Source: a bacterium (lineage in GTDB: Bacteria; Hydrogenedentota; Hydrogenedentia; Hydrogenedentiales; SLHB01). Taken from it: 6,244 nucleotides of DNA. Positions within the stretch are counted from its first letter, which is position 1. Each line of letters opens with the position of its first letter. The stretch covers positions 1-6,244 of the forward strand of contig JAAEQP010000042.1 in the NCBI GenBank assembly GCA_024231375.1, in the 5' to 3' direction. Below, piece by piece: positions 6,153 through 6,244 of this stretch. The translations under genes and the position numbers were made by a program. The notes beneath the pieces are model-generated. The model was not told the DNA's origin and ran no database searches. It saw only the letters and a list, made by a program, of their open reading frames with translations.

Positions 6153-6172
6153 TCACCCACAGGTTATCCACA
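6153..6172 (+). promoter_or_regulatory. Second DnaA-box pair (one weak, one perfect)
   Basis: TCACCCACA (6153-6161, two mismatches) is followed after two bases by TTATCCACA (6164-6172, exact). This repeats the weak-then-perfect layout and 11-base step of the pair at 5956-5975. GCATCCACC (6173-6181) abuts the perfect box and keeps the ATCCAC core. All point the same way as the first pair. The two perfect boxes share an 11-base string, GTTATCCACAG, with starts 197 bases apart. Confidence 0.55.
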
Positions 6173-6244
6173 GCATCCACCGGCCACAAAATACGGTATG
6201 TTCCACGCCAGCCTTCCTTCGGGAAGCCAATGCCCGAGCAGACA

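Larger units (their letters stand above)
5651..6229. other. Long intergenic region without a convincing gene
   Basis: About 580 bases have no reading frame that looks like protein. Frames of up to about 100 codons exist on both strands but are rich in Arg, Pro and Ser, with no recognisable motif. The left half (to about 5930) is very GC-rich and contains the helicase-associated gene's leader and promoter. The right half is less GC-rich and contains the DnaA boxes, a 17-base palindrome, and two copies of TTCCATAA (5981-5988 and 6021-6028) whose starts are 40 bases apart. The neighbouring gene to the right lies outside the window. Confidence 0.6.

Noticed and set aside
5834..6160. Minus-strand open frame of 108 codons in the right-hand intergenic region
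   Set aside because: Its composition looks random, it has no motif, and it would run through the DnaA boxes and the palindrome.
6230..6244. ATG CCC GAG CAG ACA as the start of dnaA
   Set aside because: Only five codons are visible and no well-spaced Shine-Dalgarno precedes them. The DnaA boxes make it tempting, but the protein cannot be identified.

Overview
This is a GC-rich bacterial window (roughly 60% G+C by eye) with four recognisable genes, one truncated transposase and two long non-coding stretches. A Tat-exported ceramidase-like enzyme, a stand-alone DegT/DnrJ aminotransferase, a helicase-associated protein without its helicase and a very short GIY-YIG protein together suggest the Planctomycetota / Lentisphaerota / Candidatus Hydrogenedentota type of genome. 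That placement is inference from gene content and cannot be proven here.

Layout. Positions 1-1235 (minus strand, running off the left edge) encode the first 411 residues of a secreted neutral/alkaline ceramidase-family hydrolase, with a good ribosome binding site and a possible promoter/operator carrying a 7+7 bp inverted repeat. Positions 1250-1760 are mostly non-coding, with a doubtful fragment of a DNA-binding protein on the minus strand. At 1760-1993 a small GIY-YIG protein lies on the plus strand; its C-terminus is cut by a TAG just where homologues usually have Trp, and the Gly of its 'YIG' motif is Asp. Twenty-nine bases after that stop begins the terminus of a decayed IS3-family element (about 2023-2380), of which only the 3' part of the transposase survives, on the minus strand.

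Directly beyond the IS junction comes an intact DegT/DnrJ/EryC1/StrS aminotransferase (2437-3714, plus), closed by a strong hairpin terminator at 3735-3762. It faces a convergent 616-residue gene (3788-5638, minus) for a protein with the XPB/Ssl2-like helicase-associated domain but no helicase motor. This gene has a near-consensus sigma70 promoter (TTGTCA-17-TATACT at 5786-5758) and a clear Shine-Dalgarno.

The last 600 bases contain no convincing gene. They hold two perfect DnaA boxes (TTATCCACA), each preceded at an 11-base step by a weaker box, and a 17-base palindrome between the two pairs. This is the most interesting non-coding signal: a candidate replication origin or DnaA-controlled region, with the neighbouring gene outside the window.

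The genes do not form one pathway. The window looks like a mosaic of independently transcribed genes, with an IS-scarred patch at about 1430-2400. I see no CRISPR array, tRNA, rRNA or defence system.
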